Notes: generated by a model from the sequence alone, not told the origin. A stretch of DNA of 64,000 nucleotides from Streptomyces sp. NWU339 (GCF_003143855.1 NZ_QFRK01000010.1:161193-225192); one strand, 5' to 3'. Shown: positions 52,477 through 61,435, numbered from the stretch's first letter. Translations and numbers: made by a program.

Positions 52477-52888
52477 GCGCCTGCCGTACGACGTCCAGGT
52501 TGTAGGCGTCGATGTCGACACCGGTCAGCTCGGACGGGTGGAGCCAGGCGTGGTCCTGATCCGGACTGGGCAGCGTGACCTCCCGGGACAGCGGACGGAC
52601 CAGGAAGTTCTCCTGCCAATTCTTGACCTCGTGCCCCGCGTACTCGCTGAGGAAGGACGACTCGCCGACCTTGCGCACGATCTCACCGAGCAGGCCGGTC
52701 TCCTCCTTCAGCTCGCGCAGCGCGCCGTCCCGGGCGCTCTCGCCGGGATCGAGCTTGCCGCACGGTACGCCCCACACCCGGGGAAGGAATCTCTCGGTCT
52801 CGCTGCGACGCACCAGGAGCACACGCCCCTCGTCGTCCCTCACGACCGCTGCCGCCAGCCGTTTGTCGCCGGGGATGTCCATGTCCAT
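52463..52888 (-). CDS. NUDIX hydrolase
   Basis: A 141-residue NUDIX protein hydrolysing a nucleoside-diphosphate derivative. The Nudix box is complete: GKLDPGESARDGALRELKEE followed by TGL. The ATG at 52888 has GAGGAA upstream; an ATG-less extension further up is not needed. Substrate unknown. It follows the PEP-mutase gene by about 70 bases. Confidence 0.9.
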   Translation of the reverse strand: MDMDIPGDKRLAAAVVRDDEGRVLLVRRSETERFLPRVWGVPCGKLDPGESARDGALRELKEETGLLGEIVRKVGESSFLSEYAGHEVKNWQENFLVRPLSREVTLPSPDQDHAWLHPSELTGVDIDAYNLDVVRQALTDS

Positions 52889-52959
52889 GGTTCCTCGGTC
52901 CTTCGCCGGAGATGAGTCCAAGGGTTCTGATACCCGCGAAAGCCGACACCGTACCAGGG

Positions 52960-53760
52960 TCACCCGAAGGAAGCCGTGGCGTCGGCCGCACCGTCGGCCT
53001 CCCGGCTCGGTGCCCGGATCTCCTCGTACGTGGGTGTCGGGCCGCCGGGTGCGCGGCCCGCCCGGATGTCGGTCGCCGCCTCCACCGCCGCACCCAGCGC
53101 CCTCCGGTACAGCAGCGAGCCGAGACTGATCCGGCGTACGCCGAGGTCGGCGAGGTGGGGGACGGAGGGACCGGTGGGCGAGTAGAGGATGTTGAGGGGA
53201 ACGTCTCCCAAGTGGCGTACCAGGGAGGCGATCTCCCGGGCGTCGGTGAGTCCGGGGACGAACACACCGTGCGCTCCGGCCTGTCGGTAGGCATCGAGGC
53301 GCCGGATCGTGCCGTCACCCTCGCCGTCGCCGAGCCAGTGGGTGTCGGTGCGGGCGTTGACGAAGAGGCCGGGGGCCGCGGCCCGGACGGCGGCGATCTT
53401 CGCGGCGTGCCGGTCGACGGGCCCGAGCCCGTCCTCCAGGTTGATGCCGACGGCACCCACGGCGTGCAGTTCGCGGGCGAACCCGGCCACCTCGTCCGGG
53501 TCGTCGCTGAATCCGCCCTCCGCGTCCACGGACAGGTGGAACGGCTCGGAGCCGAGGGTGAGGGCGAGTCGCAGGGTCTGTTCCCGGGTCGCCGCCGCAC
53601 CGTCGGGCAGCCCGGCCGCCGCCGCGACGGCCAGGCTGGTGGTGCCGACCGCCCGGAACCCCTGGGCGGCGAGAGCGGTGGCGGAGGCGTGGTCCCAGGC
53701 GTTGGGCAGCAGGAGGGGCTCGTCGGCGTGGTGGAGATCGGCGAAGGTCCGCTGGGCCAT
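52960..53760 (-). CDS. Isocitrate lyase / PEP mutase superfamily protein
   Basis: A 266-residue TIM-barrel enzyme of the PEP mutase/2-methylisocitrate lyase superfamily. Marks: LLLPNAWDHASATALA start, LSVDAEGGFSDDPDE (Mg-binding DxE-like region), GINLEDGLGP and LFVNARTDTH. The Cys of true isocitrate lyases (KKCGH) is absent, typical of the many uncharacterised members. Substrate unknown. Confidence 0.85.
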   Translation of the reverse strand: MAQRTFADLHHADEPLLLPNAWDHASATALAAQGFRAVGTTSLAVAAAAGLPDGAAATREQTLRLALTLGSEPFHLSVDAEGGFSDDPDEVAGFARELHAVGAVGINLEDGLGPVDRHAAKIAAVRAAAPGLFVNARTDTHWLGDGEGDGTIRRLDAYRQAGAHGVFVPGLTDAREIASLVRHLGDVPLNILYSPTGPSVPHLADLGVRRISLGSLLYRRALGAAVEAATDIRAGRAPGGPTPTYEEIRAPSREADGAADATASFG

Positions 53761-53869
53761 GGGGCAACGCTAGGGGCGGGACGCTTCGGTGCCGGCCGAA
53801 GCGTCCGCGCCCCCGCTGCCCAGGCCCGGCGGGACGAAGCCACCCGCCCCCCTCACCGGGGACTCGCTC

Positions 53870-54703
53870 CTACACCGGCTGAGGGATGAAGCGAGCCATC
53901 TCGTCCCCCTCGGGCTGGACGACGCCGTACCTGCCCTCGGGGACCTCGTTCCACATCCCGGGCAGGCCCCCCAGGGGCTCCGACACGATGAGGCGGGTCT
54001 CGTCGGACGCCTCACGCAGGAACTCCACGTCCGGGTGGAGAGAGCGCAGCGTCTCCACGCGCGTGCTGTAGAAGAGCGAACGGGACGCCCTCTGCGTCGA
54101 GTAGCGGAATGCCCACAGCCGTCGCCCGTCGGTCACCGCCACCGTCATCTGCAGCGGGTACTCCACCCCGTGCTCGCGCCCGACCCGCTCCACCAGGCCC
54201 ACCATCCGCGCGACCGCGCCGGGCGGATCCTGCTCCAGACCGAAGGTGAGTGCCAGGTAGAACATCAACTCGGAATCCGTCGACCCCTCGACGGAGAGGA
54301 AGAGCTCCGGATCGACGGTCAGGGCGAGGTCGCGCCGCATGCGGTGGAAACCCGTGATCGCACCGTTGTGCATCCACATCCAGCGGCCGTGACGGAACGG
54401 GTGGCAGTTGGTCTCCTGCACCGCTGATCCGGTCGAGGCCCGGATGTGGGCGAAGAACAGGGGCGAGCGGACGTGGCGGGCGATCTCCCGCAGATTGCGG
54501 TTGCTCCAGGCCGGGCCGATCTCCCGGACGACCGCCGGAGTGTCGGTGCGGGGCCCGTACCAGCCGACGCCGAACCCGTCACCGTTGGTCGTCTCGACGC
54601 CCAGCTTGGCGTGCAGGCTCTGATCGATCAGCGAGGGCTTCGGCTTGTAAAGGAGGCTGTCGAGCAGGATGGGGGTACCTGAGTAAGCCAGCCAACGGCA
54701 CAT
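53870..54703 (-). CDS. Class II glutamine amidotransferase
   Basis: A 277-residue Ntn-type glutamine amidotransferase. The nucleophile is Cys2 after removal of Met (MCRWLAYSG), with TTNGDGFGVGWYGP, AHIRASTG and the Asn/Gly of WMHNGAITGF as expected. It matches the YafJ/EgtC-like group; EgtC acts in ergothioneine synthesis but no egt genes adjoin, so the acceptor is unknown. Divergent from the homocysteine methyltransferase. Confidence 0.9.
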   Translation of the reverse strand: MCRWLAYSGTPILLDSLLYKPKPSLIDQSLHAKLGVETTNGDGFGVGWYGPRTDTPAVVREIGPAWSNRNLREIARHVRSPLFFAHIRASTGSAVQETNCHPFRHGRWMWMHNGAITGFHRMRRDLALTVDPELFLSVEGSTDSELMFYLALTFGLEQDPPGAVARMVGLVERVGREHGVEYPLQMTVAVTDGRRLWAFRYSTQRASRSLFYSTRVETLRSLHPDVEFLREASDETRLIVSEPLGGLPGMWNEVPEGRYGVVQPEGDEMARFIPQPV

Positions 54704-54819
54704 CGTCCACCGCCTTCCCGACCGCGGGGTCGTCTCCCCTCAGGATCCCAGCCCTGCCGCAGGGGCGCGCTGTGAGGCCGCGAGGCAGGCCGGGGGCCGC
54801 CTCGACTACCGTCGGGGAA

Positions 54820-55737
54820 GTGAGCACCGCCCCCGTCCCCGCCCTCACCGACGCCCTCGCGGGCGGCACGGTCGTCCTCGACGGCGGCATGTCCAACCAG
54901 CTCGCGGCGGCCGGGCACGACCTGAGCGACGAACTGTGGTCGGCGCGCCTGCTCGCCGAGGACCCCGAGACGGTCACCGAGGCGCACCTCGCCTACTTCG
55001 AGGCCGGCGCGGACGTGGCGATCACCGCCAGCTACCAGGCCACCTTCGAGGGCTTCGCCCGGCGCGGGATCGGACGGGAGGAGGCGGCCGGCCTGCTCGC
55101 TCTGAGCGTCGGGTGCGCCCGCGAGGCGGCCCGCCGGGCCCGGACGCCCCGCACCCTCCGGGTGGCGGCCTCCGTAGGCCCGTACGGCGCGATGCTCGCC
55201 GACGGGTCCGAGTACCGGGGCCGGTACGGGCTCACCGTGTCCGAGCTGGAACGCTTCCACCGCCCCCGCATGGAGGCCCTGGCCGCCGCCGGCCCCGACG
55301 TGCTCGCCCTGGAGACGATCCCCGACACCGACGAGGCGAAGGCCCTGCTCCGGGCACTGCGGGGGCTCGGCGTCCCGGCCTGGCTGTCGTACTCGGCGTC
55401 CGGTGACCGCACCCGCGCGGGTCAGCCCCTGTCGGACGCCTTCGCGCTCGCCGCGCGGGCGGACGAGGTGATCGCCGTCGGCGTCAACTGCTGCACCCCC
55501 GAGGACGCCGACCACGCCGTCGCCCTCGCCGCCCGCGTCACCGGCAAACCCGTCGTCGTCTACCCCAACAGCGGCGAGACCTGGGACGCCGGGGCGCGGG
55601 CATGGACCGGCCGGCCGACCTTCACGGCCGGTCGGGTCACGGACTGGCGGGAGTCCGGGGCACGGCTGATCGGCGGGTGCTGCCGGGTGGGGCCGGAGAC
55701 GATCGCGGCGATCGCCCGTGCGGTGCGGGAGCCGTAG
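54820..55737 (+). CDS. mmuM: Homocysteine S-methyltransferase
   Basis: A 305-residue methyltransferase that makes methionine from homocysteine using S-methylmethionine or S-adenosylmethionine. Zn ligands: Cys in VNCCTPED and the pair in GGCCRVGP. TVVLDGGMSNQLAAAGHDL and ALETIPDTDEAKALL are family strands. GTG start at 54820, placing the usual N-terminus; its ribosome site GGGGA is very close. Its 3' end overlaps the converging HATPase gene by about 100 bases, which is unusual. Confidence 0.92.
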   Translation: MSTAPVPALTDALAGGTVVLDGGMSNQLAAAGHDLSDELWSARLLAEDPETVTEAHLAYFEAGADVAITASYQATFEGFARRGIGREEAAGLLALSVGCAREAARRARTPRTLRVAASVGPYGAMLADGSEYRGRYGLTVSELERFHRPRMEALAAAGPDVLALETIPDTDEAKALLRALRGLGVPAWLSYSASGDRTRAGQPLSDAFALAARADEVIAVGVNCCTPEDADHAVALAARVTGKPVVVYPNSGETWDAGARAWTGRPTFTAGRVTDWRESGARLIGGCCRVGPETIAAIARAVREP

Positions 55738-56182
55738 CGAACTCGCACCACACGACCTTCCCCGGGTCCCGCTCCCCCACGCCCCACTTGTCCGCCAGCT
55801 CCCCCACCAGCAGCAGCCCGCGGCCGCCCTCCCCGGGCTCCGGCGCATCCGCCTCCTCCGGTACGGCCGGCACACCGCCCCCGCTGTCGTGCACCTCGAC
55901 CCGTACGCCACCGTCGCCGTACGGCAGCATCCGCAGCAGAAACCCACGGCCCGGCGGCACACCGTGCACCAGCGCGTTGGTGGCGAGTTCGCTGACGCAC
56001 AGCAGCACATCGTCCTCACGCCCGCACGCACCCCACTCTGCGAGCACCCGCCGCGCGAACGTCCGCGCGTCCGGCACGGACCGGCGCTCCCGCCGGAAGA
56101 ACCGCTCACGTGGAGCTTGGGCTTGGGACAGGGGTGAAGTTTCCTGATTCACAGGACGAGAGTCACGCTCCGTACCCATCAT
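55637..56182 (-). CDS. ATP-binding HATPase protein (WhiJ-locus type)
   Basis: A 181-residue GHKL/HATPase_c_2 protein (CVSELATNALVHGVPPGR as N box, VEVHDSGGGVPAVPE as G1, GRGLLLVGELADKWGV as G2). Homologues usually end right after VWCEFA; here about 34 Pro/Ser/Arg residues run on over the 3' end of mmuM, which looks like a lost stop. Divergent by 83 bases from the XRE regulator gene, matching the WhiJ-type arrangement of Streptomyces. Confidence 0.85.
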   Translation of the reverse strand: MMGTERDSRPVNQETSPLSQAQAPRERFFRRERRSVPDARTFARRVLAEWGACGREDDVLLCVSELATNALVHGVPPGRGFLLRMLPYGDGGVRVEVHDSGGGVPAVPEEADAPEPGEGGRGLLLVGELADKWGVGERDPGKVVWCEFATAPAPHGRSPRSSPAPPGSTRRSAVPRTPASP

Positions 56183-56264
56183 GAAACAGTCCGCGCGCCC
56201 GTACGTCCCGTATGTACGCATGCGCGACGGTGAACGTACACGCGCGGGTGGGGAGTTCGACCCT

Positions 56265-57101
56265 ATGAGCACCACGGCAAGACCACGGTCCCGGTCACGC
56301 AGGAACGCGTCCGCGATGAAGATGGTGGGCGCCCTGCTCGCCACCTTCCGGGAGGCGGCGGGCCACACACAGCGCTCCCTGGGCGAACAGTTCGTCGTGA
56401 GCGAGCAGCAGATCGCCTCCATCGAACAGGGCAGACGCCCCCTGAAACCGGACCTCGCCGACCAACTGGACGACCTCCTGGACACCAAGGGCGCGTTGAC
56501 GGCTGCGCTGGCCCATATGCCGGAGGTGGATCTGGTGCCGCTGTGGGCGGAGGAGTTCCTGGACCGGGAGCGGGAGGCCATCGCCATCTCCTCCTACGAG
56601 AACCAGGTGGTGCCGGGTCTGCTTCAGACGGAGGCATACGCACGGGCGGTCTTCCGCAGCCGCGTGCCGTTCCACGGCGAAGACACGATCGCCCGGCTGG
56701 TAGCAGCGCGCCTTGAGCGCCACAGGATCTTGCACGGCAAGGACGCACCCATCACCTGTTTCGTAGTATGGGAGCCGGTAGTTCTGGCGCCAATCGGCGG
56801 TCGGGAAGTCTGGACCGAGCAGCTTTGCCATCTGCGGGAGTGCTCCGAACTACCGGGCCTCATGCTCCAGGTCTTGCCGCTGGAACGAACGAGCCACGCA
56901 GGACTCAACGGCCCGTTCGTACTTCTGGAGACGCCCGAACACCAGCGGCTCGCCTACACGGAGAACCAGCGCGGCAGCCAACTGATCGCCGACCCCGACG
57001 AGGTGGCGATCCTGACGCAGAAATGTGCGATGCTGCGGTCACAGGCCCTCACGCCCGAGGACACAAGGGATCTGCTGGACCGTCTCCTGGGAGAGAAATG
57101 A
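56265..57101 (+). CDS. WhiJ-type XRE regulator with DUF5753
   Basis: A 278-residue regulator: XRE HTH at residues about 20-75 (MVGALLATFREAAGHTQRSL, SEQQIASIEQGRRPLKPDL) and a C-terminal DUF5753 domain (ISSYENQVVPGLLQTEAYAR, RLERHRILHG, ELPGLMLQVLPLER, GPFVLLETPE). Such proteins control development or antibiotic output in Streptomyces together with a DUF397 partner and a HATPase. Its TGA overlaps the next ATG. The ATG at 56265 was chosen as the first codon of the usual short N-terminal tail. Confidence 0.9.
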   Translation: MSTTARPRSRSRRNASAMKMVGALLATFREAAGHTQRSLGEQFVVSEQQIASIEQGRRPLKPDLADQLDDLLDTKGALTAALAHMPEVDLVPLWAEEFLDREREAIAISSYENQVVPGLLQTEAYARAVFRSRVPFHGEDTIARLVAARLERHRILHGKDAPITCFVVWEPVVLAPIGGREVWTEQLCHLRECSELPGLMLQVLPLERTSHAGLNGPFVLLETPEHQRLAYTENQRGSQLIADPDEVAILTQKCAMLRSQALTPEDTRDLLDRLLGEK

Positions 57102-57361
57102 GCAGCACCGCACTCCAGTGGTTCAAGTCGACCTACAGCGGCGACGAGGGCGGCAACTGCATCGAAGTCGCCTACACCTGGCGCAAGTCGAGCCACAGCG
57201 GCAGCGAAGGCGGGCAGTGCCTTGAAGTGGCCGCCCACCCCACCGCCATCCACATCCGCGACTCCAAGACCCCCGACGCCTCCCATCTCACCGTCACCCC
57301 GAAGACCTGGGCCGCGTTCCTGTCCGGGGGAGAGCTGACCGCGGCTGGACCGCGCCCGTAA
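57098..57361 (+). CDS. DUF397 protein (WhiJ partner) with duplicated motif
   Basis: An 87-residue DUF397 protein. The family motif W-KSSYSG-EGG-C-EVA appears twice in tandem (FKSTYSGDEGGNCIEVA and WRKSSHSGSEGGQCLEVA), followed by IHIRDSKTPD and TWAAFLSGGEL. Normal members are about 65 residues with one copy, so an internal duplication of about 20 codons is likely. It is coupled to the XRE gene by ATGA overlap. Confidence 0.9.
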   Translation: MSSTALQWFKSTYSGDEGGNCIEVAYTWRKSSHSGSEGGQCLEVAAHPTAIHIRDSKTPDASHLTVTPKTWAAFLSGGELTAAGPRP

Positions 57362-57516
57362 GCGGCCTCGTTGAGTTCGTGGCGGGCCCCGGCGACGTCG
57401 AATGTCGGCCGGGGCCCGAGGCTTTACGCGGGCACGCCCATGTGATCAGCTTTGACATGTCATGAACAGGCAGCCTTGGGAAGCTGGAAGGCTGTGGGGG
57501 AAGGAACAGCGCACTC

Positions 57517-58770
57517 ATGCGCAGCACCACAGAAGAAGTGACTCGGCCGTGCCCTCAGTGCGGGGCCGAGATCCGTGGGGACAGCCGGTTCATCACTTGG
57601 TGCGCCGCATGTGACTGGAACGTGGATCCGGCAAAGCCCGAGGAGAAGCAGGGGCGGCTGGAGAGGGCACGGCGCACCCTGGCCCGTCGGCACGGCGAGA
57701 AGCTGCTCGCCGAGGTGACCGCCGGCAGGACGCTGAGTCCGAGGCGGGATGCCCCCGCGCTCTTCGCCTGTGCGATCGCGCTCGGCGTTCACGGCATCAC
57801 CTTCGCCCTGCTGGCGGGCGGGATCTGGTGTGTCGTGAGCGGATGGGGCGGTGCCGGGGTGGTGCTGGGCCTGTTCCTCCTGGCGCTTGCGTGGTCGCTC
57901 CGGCCGCGGCTGCCCGGGCTGCCCGACGACGCGCCGCTGCTGCACCGTGCGGAGGCACCCGAGCTGTACGCGCTGATCGACGAGGTCGCCCGCGTGGCCG
58001 ACACCCGTGGTGTGGACGTGATCGCGGTGGACGCCGAGGTCAATGCCGCCGTGACGACCTACGGCGTGCGCGGTCGTCGCCTGCTGATGCTGGGCCTGCC
58101 CCTGTGGGAGGTCCTCACCCCGCAGGAGCGGATCGCACTGCTGGGCCATGAGCTGAGCCACTACAGCAACGGGGACACTCGCCACGGGCTGATCGTCGCG
58201 ACCGCGTACCGTTCGCTGACCACGTGGCGCTACTACTTCACCCCGATCGCGAACCCGTCTCCAGGCGAAATGTTCGTCAACCTGCTCTACCTCGTGCCGT
58301 ACTCACTGCTCCAGGGCATGCTGATGCTGCTCGACCAGCTGACGCTGCGCGCCACTCAGCGTGCCGAGTACCTCGCCGACTCCGTGGCCGCCCGCGCCGG
58401 CTCCACCGAGGCCGCCGTGGGGCTCATGGACCGGCTCCTGGTCGCGGAGTCGACCGCCAACACCCTGCGGATCGAGACCAACAAGGCCCGGGCCTCGCGG
58501 CGCGGCACCAGGCAGGCCGAGGCTCGCGGGGACGAGCTGTGGGAGCACCTCGCCGCGCGCATCAATTCGCTTCCGGAGTACGAGTACGAGCGTCAGCGGC
58601 GTGTCGGCGTCCTGAGGGGGCACAGCGTCGACTCGACGCATCCGCCGACCCATCTGCGCCGGGAGTGCCTGCTCACCGGTGTGCCCGTGCCTGCGGCCGT
58701 GGTGGCGGACGACGACCGGGAACACCGGATCGCCGCAGAACTCGCCGACGCACGCAGCACGGTGGCCTGA
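57517..58770 (+). CDS. M48-family membrane metallopeptidase with zinc ribbon
   Basis: A 417-residue protein. An N-terminal zinc ribbon (CPQCGAEI and CAACDWN) precedes membrane helices (LFACAIALGVHGITFALLAG, GAGVVLGLFLLALAW) and the M48 peptidase domain with HELSH near residue 211 and a further metal Glu in RAEYLADSVAARAGS. HtpX/CAAX-protease-like quality control at the membrane is the family role. ATG chosen before the zinc ribbon. Confidence 0.88.
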   Translation: MRSTTEEVTRPCPQCGAEIRGDSRFITWCAACDWNVDPAKPEEKQGRLERARRTLARRHGEKLLAEVTAGRTLSPRRDAPALFACAIALGVHGITFALLAGGIWCVVSGWGGAGVVLGLFLLALAWSLRPRLPGLPDDAPLLHRAEAPELYALIDEVARVADTRGVDVIAVDAEVNAAVTTYGVRGRRLLMLGLPLWEVLTPQERIALLGHELSHYSNGDTRHGLIVATAYRSLTTWRYYFTPIANPSPGEMFVNLLYLVPYSLLQGMLMLLDQLTLRATQRAEYLADSVAARAGSTEAAVGLMDRLLVAESTANTLRIETNKARASRRGTRQAEARGDELWEHLAARINSLPEYEYERQRRVGVLRGHSVDSTHPPTHLRRECLLTGVPVPAAVVADDDREHRIAAELADARSTVA

Positions 58771-58833
58771 AAGATCATCCGGGACGGCTTCGACGATTAG
58801 GCATCGTCTCTTGGATCCGTCCATGAGATCGTC

Positions 58834-59217
58834 GTGCTCATGCGCGAGTCCTGGGGGATCCATGACGGCAGCGCCGTCGCTGTGTCGTCCGAGGCGGTGG
58901 TGGAGACGCTTCGGGCGAGGGTCGGCAGTGGGCAGTCGGAGACGTGGCTGACCAGTTCGTCAGGACGCTCGTCGGCCGTCGTGACGAACACCGAGCGGGC
59001 GATGGTGATGCTGCTCGAAGAAGAGGGCCATCCCGGCGAGCATGCCGTGGATCCAGGAGCCGAGGGATCGAGCGACGGGTTCGTCCTCTCAAACGGGCAG
59101 CACGACGAGTACCCGGACGAAGACACCGTGCCCATCGGTGAGGCGTTCAGGCTTGTGGAGCACATCGTCGGCACGGGATCCTGGCCTGCGGACGCACGCT
59201 GGGTGGTCGATCGCTGA
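58834..59217 (+). CDS. Imm1-type immunity protein (orphan)
   Basis: A 127-residue protein whose second half matches the Imm1 immunity family: VTNTERAMVMLLEEEGHPGE, VDPGAEGSSDGFVLSNGQHD and TGSWPADARWVVDR. Such proteins neutralise polymorphic-toxin nucleases, but no toxin gene is adjacent. The first 50 residues fit less well and the GTG start lacks a good site, so the 5' end may be altered. It stands at the edge of the mobile zone. Confidence 0.65.
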   Translation: MLMRESWGIHDGSAVAVSSEAVVETLRARVGSGQSETWLTSSSGRSSAVVTNTERAMVMLLEEEGHPGEHAVDPGAEGSSDGFVLSNGQHDEYPDEDTVPIGEAFRLVEHIVGTGSWPADARWVVDR

Positions 59218-59300
59218 GCAGGCTGTCGCCGGGCCCGGATGAGGGTGGCGGCGAGGTAGCGTGCGGCCTGGTAGGCGACGGCGAGGTTGTCGGTTCGCAT
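59213..59300 (-). pseudogene. IS5-like transposase C-terminal remnant
   Basis: On the minus strand the last segment of an IS5/IS1647-type transposase can be read: MRTDNLAVAYQAARYLAATL then IRARR. Intact elements have RTDNLAVAYQAALHLAAILI just before their stop. Upstream coding sequence is missing or scrambled. The stretch 59302-59677 beyond it holds no gene I can support. Confidence 0.6.
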
Positions 59301-59677
59301 GGCCGGGCCGGATGGTGTCCCTGCGGATGGTGCAAGGGATCTGAAGGCGGCGTCGCGGGTCGGGACCGGTCGTGCTGCCCGGCGGGCTCGACGCGGGCGA
59401 TGCCGGGACGCGCGCCCGCGCCCCGGGGAGGACCCACCGTCCCGAAGTCGTGAGCACTTCGGCCACTGCTGTCCTGATGCCGCTCGTTTGAGCGCTTACG
59501 TGACACATGCCCGCTGACTGCTCACGGTTTTCGGCACAGCACCCGTCTCCGGCCCCGCAGCGCAGGGACCGCGGAGATCCCCCTGCGCCACCTGGCGGGG
59601 CACCATCGTGATCCGTCGTCGTCTCGACGATTCAAGAGCGGCGGAGTGCAGGGAGCTCGTACGATCCCTGGCGGGAT

Positions 59678-59751
59678 GGGGCTCGTAGCGCAGGGGTCGT
59701 CGCGCCTTCACCGCATGTGGGAGGACGCCGGTTCGAATCCGGTCGGCCCCG
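59678..59751 (+). tRNA. tRNA-like sequence, possibly a degenerate tRNA-Met(CAT)
   Basis: A 74-base cloverleaf-like stretch. The T arm is strong (GCCGG-TTCGAAT-CCGGT, box B GGTTCGAATCC), the D arm pairs GCGC/GCGC around AGGGGTCGTC, and GGGGC at the 5' end pairs with GCCCC at 59746-59750. But the acceptor has a C-C mismatch, one extra base lies before the D arm, the anticodon stem TTCAC/GGGAG has an A-G mismatch, and position 33 is G instead of T in the loop CGCATGT. Either a pseudo-tRNA or an attachment-site copy left by an integrating element. Confidence 0.5.
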
Positions 59752-59929
59752 TCCCACCCCGGCAGTCACGGCCACCGGCCGTTCTGGTTCTGGTGATCAG
59801 GACGTGAACCGCTCGTCCAGTCGCTTCGACAGGCGCCGCCGGGGCACCCGAAGCCGACTGGCCGAACCAGTGGAAGTAAGAGGCGGTGCAGACGGCAACC
59901 GCATGCGTGACTCACGACCGGAGTTCTGA

Positions 59930-60019
59930 GTGGACCCCACCGAGCCCGCCATCACGCCGGCAGAACTCGCTTTCGCAGAAGGGCGAAGCCTGCGCAAACG
60001 AGTCCTGCTCGCCCCATAG
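59930..60019 (+). CDS. Short open frame, 29 residues
   Basis: GTG at 59930 to TAG at 60019; the peptide contains TPAELAFAEGRSLRKRVLLA. It lies just ahead of the DUF4259 gene and could be a fragment of another gene or a tiny protein. No ribosome-binding site of note. Confidence 0.2.
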   Translation: MDPTEPAITPAELAFAEGRSLRKRVLLAP

Positions 60020-60075
60020 TCGTGTTGTCGGTGCCTGATGCGAGGATCCCGCCGAAGCAACGCAAGGAGATCAGC

Positions 60076-60507
60076 ATGGGCACCTGGGACACCGGCCCCT
60101 TCGACAACGACACAGCCGCGGACTTCGCCAACGCTCTCGACGACGCCGAACCCGATGCACGCGAAGCCCTGATCCGAGGCGTCCTCATCCGGACGATCGA
60201 CGCCACAGGCCACCTCGCGGAAGCGGAAGAAGCGGTGGCCGCCGCCGCACTGATCGCGGCGCAATGCCCCGGAGGCGACCCCGTCGACACGCCCTACGGC
60301 CCGGAAACACCCATGCCCGCGCTTCCCACCGACCTTCGGACGCTCGCTGACGAAGCCCTCGCCCGCATCGCCGACGACGAGGCGGGGCCGGCCTCGAACT
60401 GGGTCGATCCGAAAGACTGGAAGCAATGGCGGACGATGCTCACCCGCCTTCGCGCAGTACTCGCCCCGCCGCCAACTCCTTTCGCTCTCTTCGATGTCCA
60501 GCCATGA
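60076..60507 (+). CDS. DUF4259 protein
   Basis: A 143-residue DUF4259 protein: MGTWDTGPFDNDTAADFA is the family start, then LTEAEEA-type helices and the WVDPKDWKQWRTMLTRLRAV segment near the end. Cytoplasmic, unknown function; members are widespread in Actinobacteria accessory DNA. AAGGAGAT precedes the ATG. Confidence 0.9.
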   Translation: MGTWDTGPFDNDTAADFANALDDAEPDAREALIRGVLIRTIDATGHLAEAEEAVAAAALIAAQCPGGDPVDTPYGPETPMPALPTDLRTLADEALARIADDEAGPASNWVDPKDWKQWRTMLTRLRAVLAPPPTPFALFDVQP

Positions 60508-60587
60508 CGGAGCGTCACTCTGCGCAGAAGTCGAGCCAGAACCCGAGAAATGACGGCAGCTTCGCGTTGGAGTGCTTTGCCGGCGAT

Positions 60588-61373
60588 TCACAGCAGGACG
60601 ACGCACCCGCGTTCCTCCAGCCCCGTCAGCACGGGGCGGGGGAGCGTGCAGGTGTTCCACCGAAGATCCAGCTTCTCCAGGGCGGGCATCCGCACCACCC
60701 AGTCCGGAATCTGGACGAGGTGGTTGCTGCGGAGGTCGAGTTGCCGAAGCCGGGAAAGACCGGCCAGGGACTCGGGCAGTTCGGTGAGGTCGTTCTCCCG
60801 CAGGTCCAGGTGCCGTAGTTCATGCAGATCAGTCACCGTGGAGGGCAGGGTTCTGAGTCCGTTCCCCCGCAGCCAGAGCTCGCGCAACTTGTGGAGGTGG
60901 CCGATGCTGTCGGGCAATCCGGTCAGCCGGTTGTACTGGGCTCGTAGCTCGATCAGTCCCGTCATCCGACCGACGGTTTCGGGCAGGACGGTGAGAAGGT
61001 TCTCGCCCACGTTGAGGTAGCGCAGCTTCGTCAAGTTGCCCAATGCATCGGGCAGTCGGGACAAATTGTTGTCGTGCAGGTAGAGGCAGTCGCTGAGTTC
61101 GACCAGGTCGCCCAGAGCGTCGGGAAGCGACGTGAGCTTGTTGTGGCCGAGGTCCAAAGTGGTCAGACGGACCAGTTGTCCGATCTTCGACGAGAGGGCC
61201 GTGAGGCCGTTGTCTGCCAGGATCAGCACGCGAAGCTCGGTGCGCTGCCAGACCGACTCGGGCACCTCCCCGAGCTGCCGGCGCCAGAGGTTGAGGGTGG
61301 GCTGCACGGCCTCGTCCTTTCCGTTGACGGCCCGGATCGGGATTCTCGCGTAGAGATTGAAGCCGTGCAGCAA
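60588..61373 (-). CDS. Leucine-rich repeat protein
   Basis: A 261-residue protein of about nine 23-residue leucine-rich repeats (pattern LxxLxLxxNxLTxLPxxLGxL; for example LRELWLRGNGLRTLPSTVT, LRHLDLRENDLTELPESLAG), residues 45 to 255, ending CVVLL. No signal peptide. A cytoplasmic protein-binding scaffold. The ATG at 61373 is used although some relatives start a few residues later at NLYARIPIR. It faces an IS element across a short gap holding an inverted repeat. Confidence 0.85.
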   Translation of the reverse strand: MLHGFNLYARIPIRAVNGKDEAVQPTLNLWRRQLGEVPESVWQRTELRVLILADNGLTALSSKIGQLVRLTTLDLGHNKLTSLPDALGDLVELSDCLYLHDNNLSRLPDALGNLTKLRYLNVGENLLTVLPETVGRMTGLIELRAQYNRLTGLPDSIGHLHKLRELWLRGNGLRTLPSTVTDLHELRHLDLRENDLTELPESLAGLSRLRQLDLRSNHLVQIPDWVVRMPALEKLDLRWNTCTLPRPVLTGLEERGCVVLL

Positions 61374-61401
61374 GAGGCATGCTCAAGATCTGTGGATCGA
61401 A

Positions 61402-61435
61402 CTCGGGAAGCACGCGAAGGGCGTACCTTCCCGAG
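61402..61435. repeat. Inverted repeat, 9-bp arms
   Basis: CTCGGGAAG (61402-61410) and CTTCCCGAG (61427-61435) pair perfectly around a 16-base loop, between the LRR gene and the IS256-type element. It may be an element end or a terminator. Confidence 0.6.
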
